Source: JAJVID01 sp035275345
GTDB taxonomy: Bacteria; Acidobacteriota; Blastocatellia; RBC074
Length of the DNA: 6,104 nt
Direction: 5' to 3'
Assembly: GCA_035275345.1 (NCBI GenBank)
Contig: DATEMY010000412.1
Coordinates: 1 to 6,104, forward strand
The notes under the pieces are model-generated. The model was given only the letters and a program-made list of their open reading frames with translations. It did no database searches and was not told the DNA's origin. The translations under genes were made by a program, and so were the position numbers. Positions 6,090-6,104 of the stretch are shown one piece after another (positions within the stretch are counted from its first letter, which is position 1; each line of letters begins with the position of its first letter).

Positions 6090-6104
6090 ACACGGATCGA
6101 ACGG
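6090..6104. repeat. Probable partial copy of the CGGAT repeat, cut by the window end
   Basis: ACACGGATCGAACGG here matches ACACGGATGCGACGG in the hairpin element (3838-3852) at 12 of 15 positions. CGGAT at 6093 is followed nine bases later by CGG at 6102, the same rhythm as in the complete element. The remainder would lie beyond the window. The preceding AACTACAAAGAAAG (6070-6083) is purine-rich and unlike the genes, as often seen beside such repeats. Confidence 0.4.

Noticed and set aside
1..6104. One metabolic operon or a new multi-gene system
   Set aside because: Genes share strand and modest gaps, but predicted activities do not connect. The largest gap contains a repeat, and no unusual domain fusion or toxin, antitoxin or sensor gene appears.

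Overview
The window is a moderately GC-rich bacterial chromosomal segment. Five complete genes, all on the minus strand, read from high to low coordinates. No phage, transposase, plasmid, RNA-gene or CRISPR signal was seen. The taxon cannot be fixed from sequence alone. The mix of a secreted M20 peptidase, a DUF1990 protein and intergenic CGGAT-type and CGAAGAA-type repeats is reminiscent of soil Acidobacteriota (Blastocatellia-like), but that is a low-confidence guess.

Layout in transcription order: an upstream control region (6104-5903) carries an 11-bp direct repeat, a 9-bp inverted repeat and the beginning of what looks like a dispersed repeat. Next is a 653-aa iron-sulfur superfamily 2 helicase of the DinG/YoaA (XPD-like) type (5902-3941). 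A 151-bp gap (3940-3790) holds an 85-bp, almost fully self-complementary repeat. A 196-aa DUF1990/UPF0548 protein follows (3789-3199), then a 472-aa exported M20 metallopeptidase (3143-1725). After it come a 129-aa 4HBT hotdog acyl-CoA thioesterase (1662-1273) and a 334-aa zinc-ligand-poor MDR quinone oxidoreductase-like protein (1180-176). The final 175 bp hold a short GAAGAA-rich repeat and no convincing gene.

The four downstream genes are separated by 55, 62 and 92 bp and could be co-transcribed, but their predicted roles (DNA unwinding, unknown, peptide or amide hydrolysis, thioester hydrolysis, NADPH-dependent reduction) do not form an obvious pathway. The best reading is a same-strand run of ordinary housekeeping or accessory-metabolism genes. 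The most distinctive sequence is intergenic: the hairpin repeat with eight CGGAT/ATCCG words at about helical spacing, its probable partner at the window end, and the repeated words in front of the helicase. I found no evidence for a new multi-gene system.
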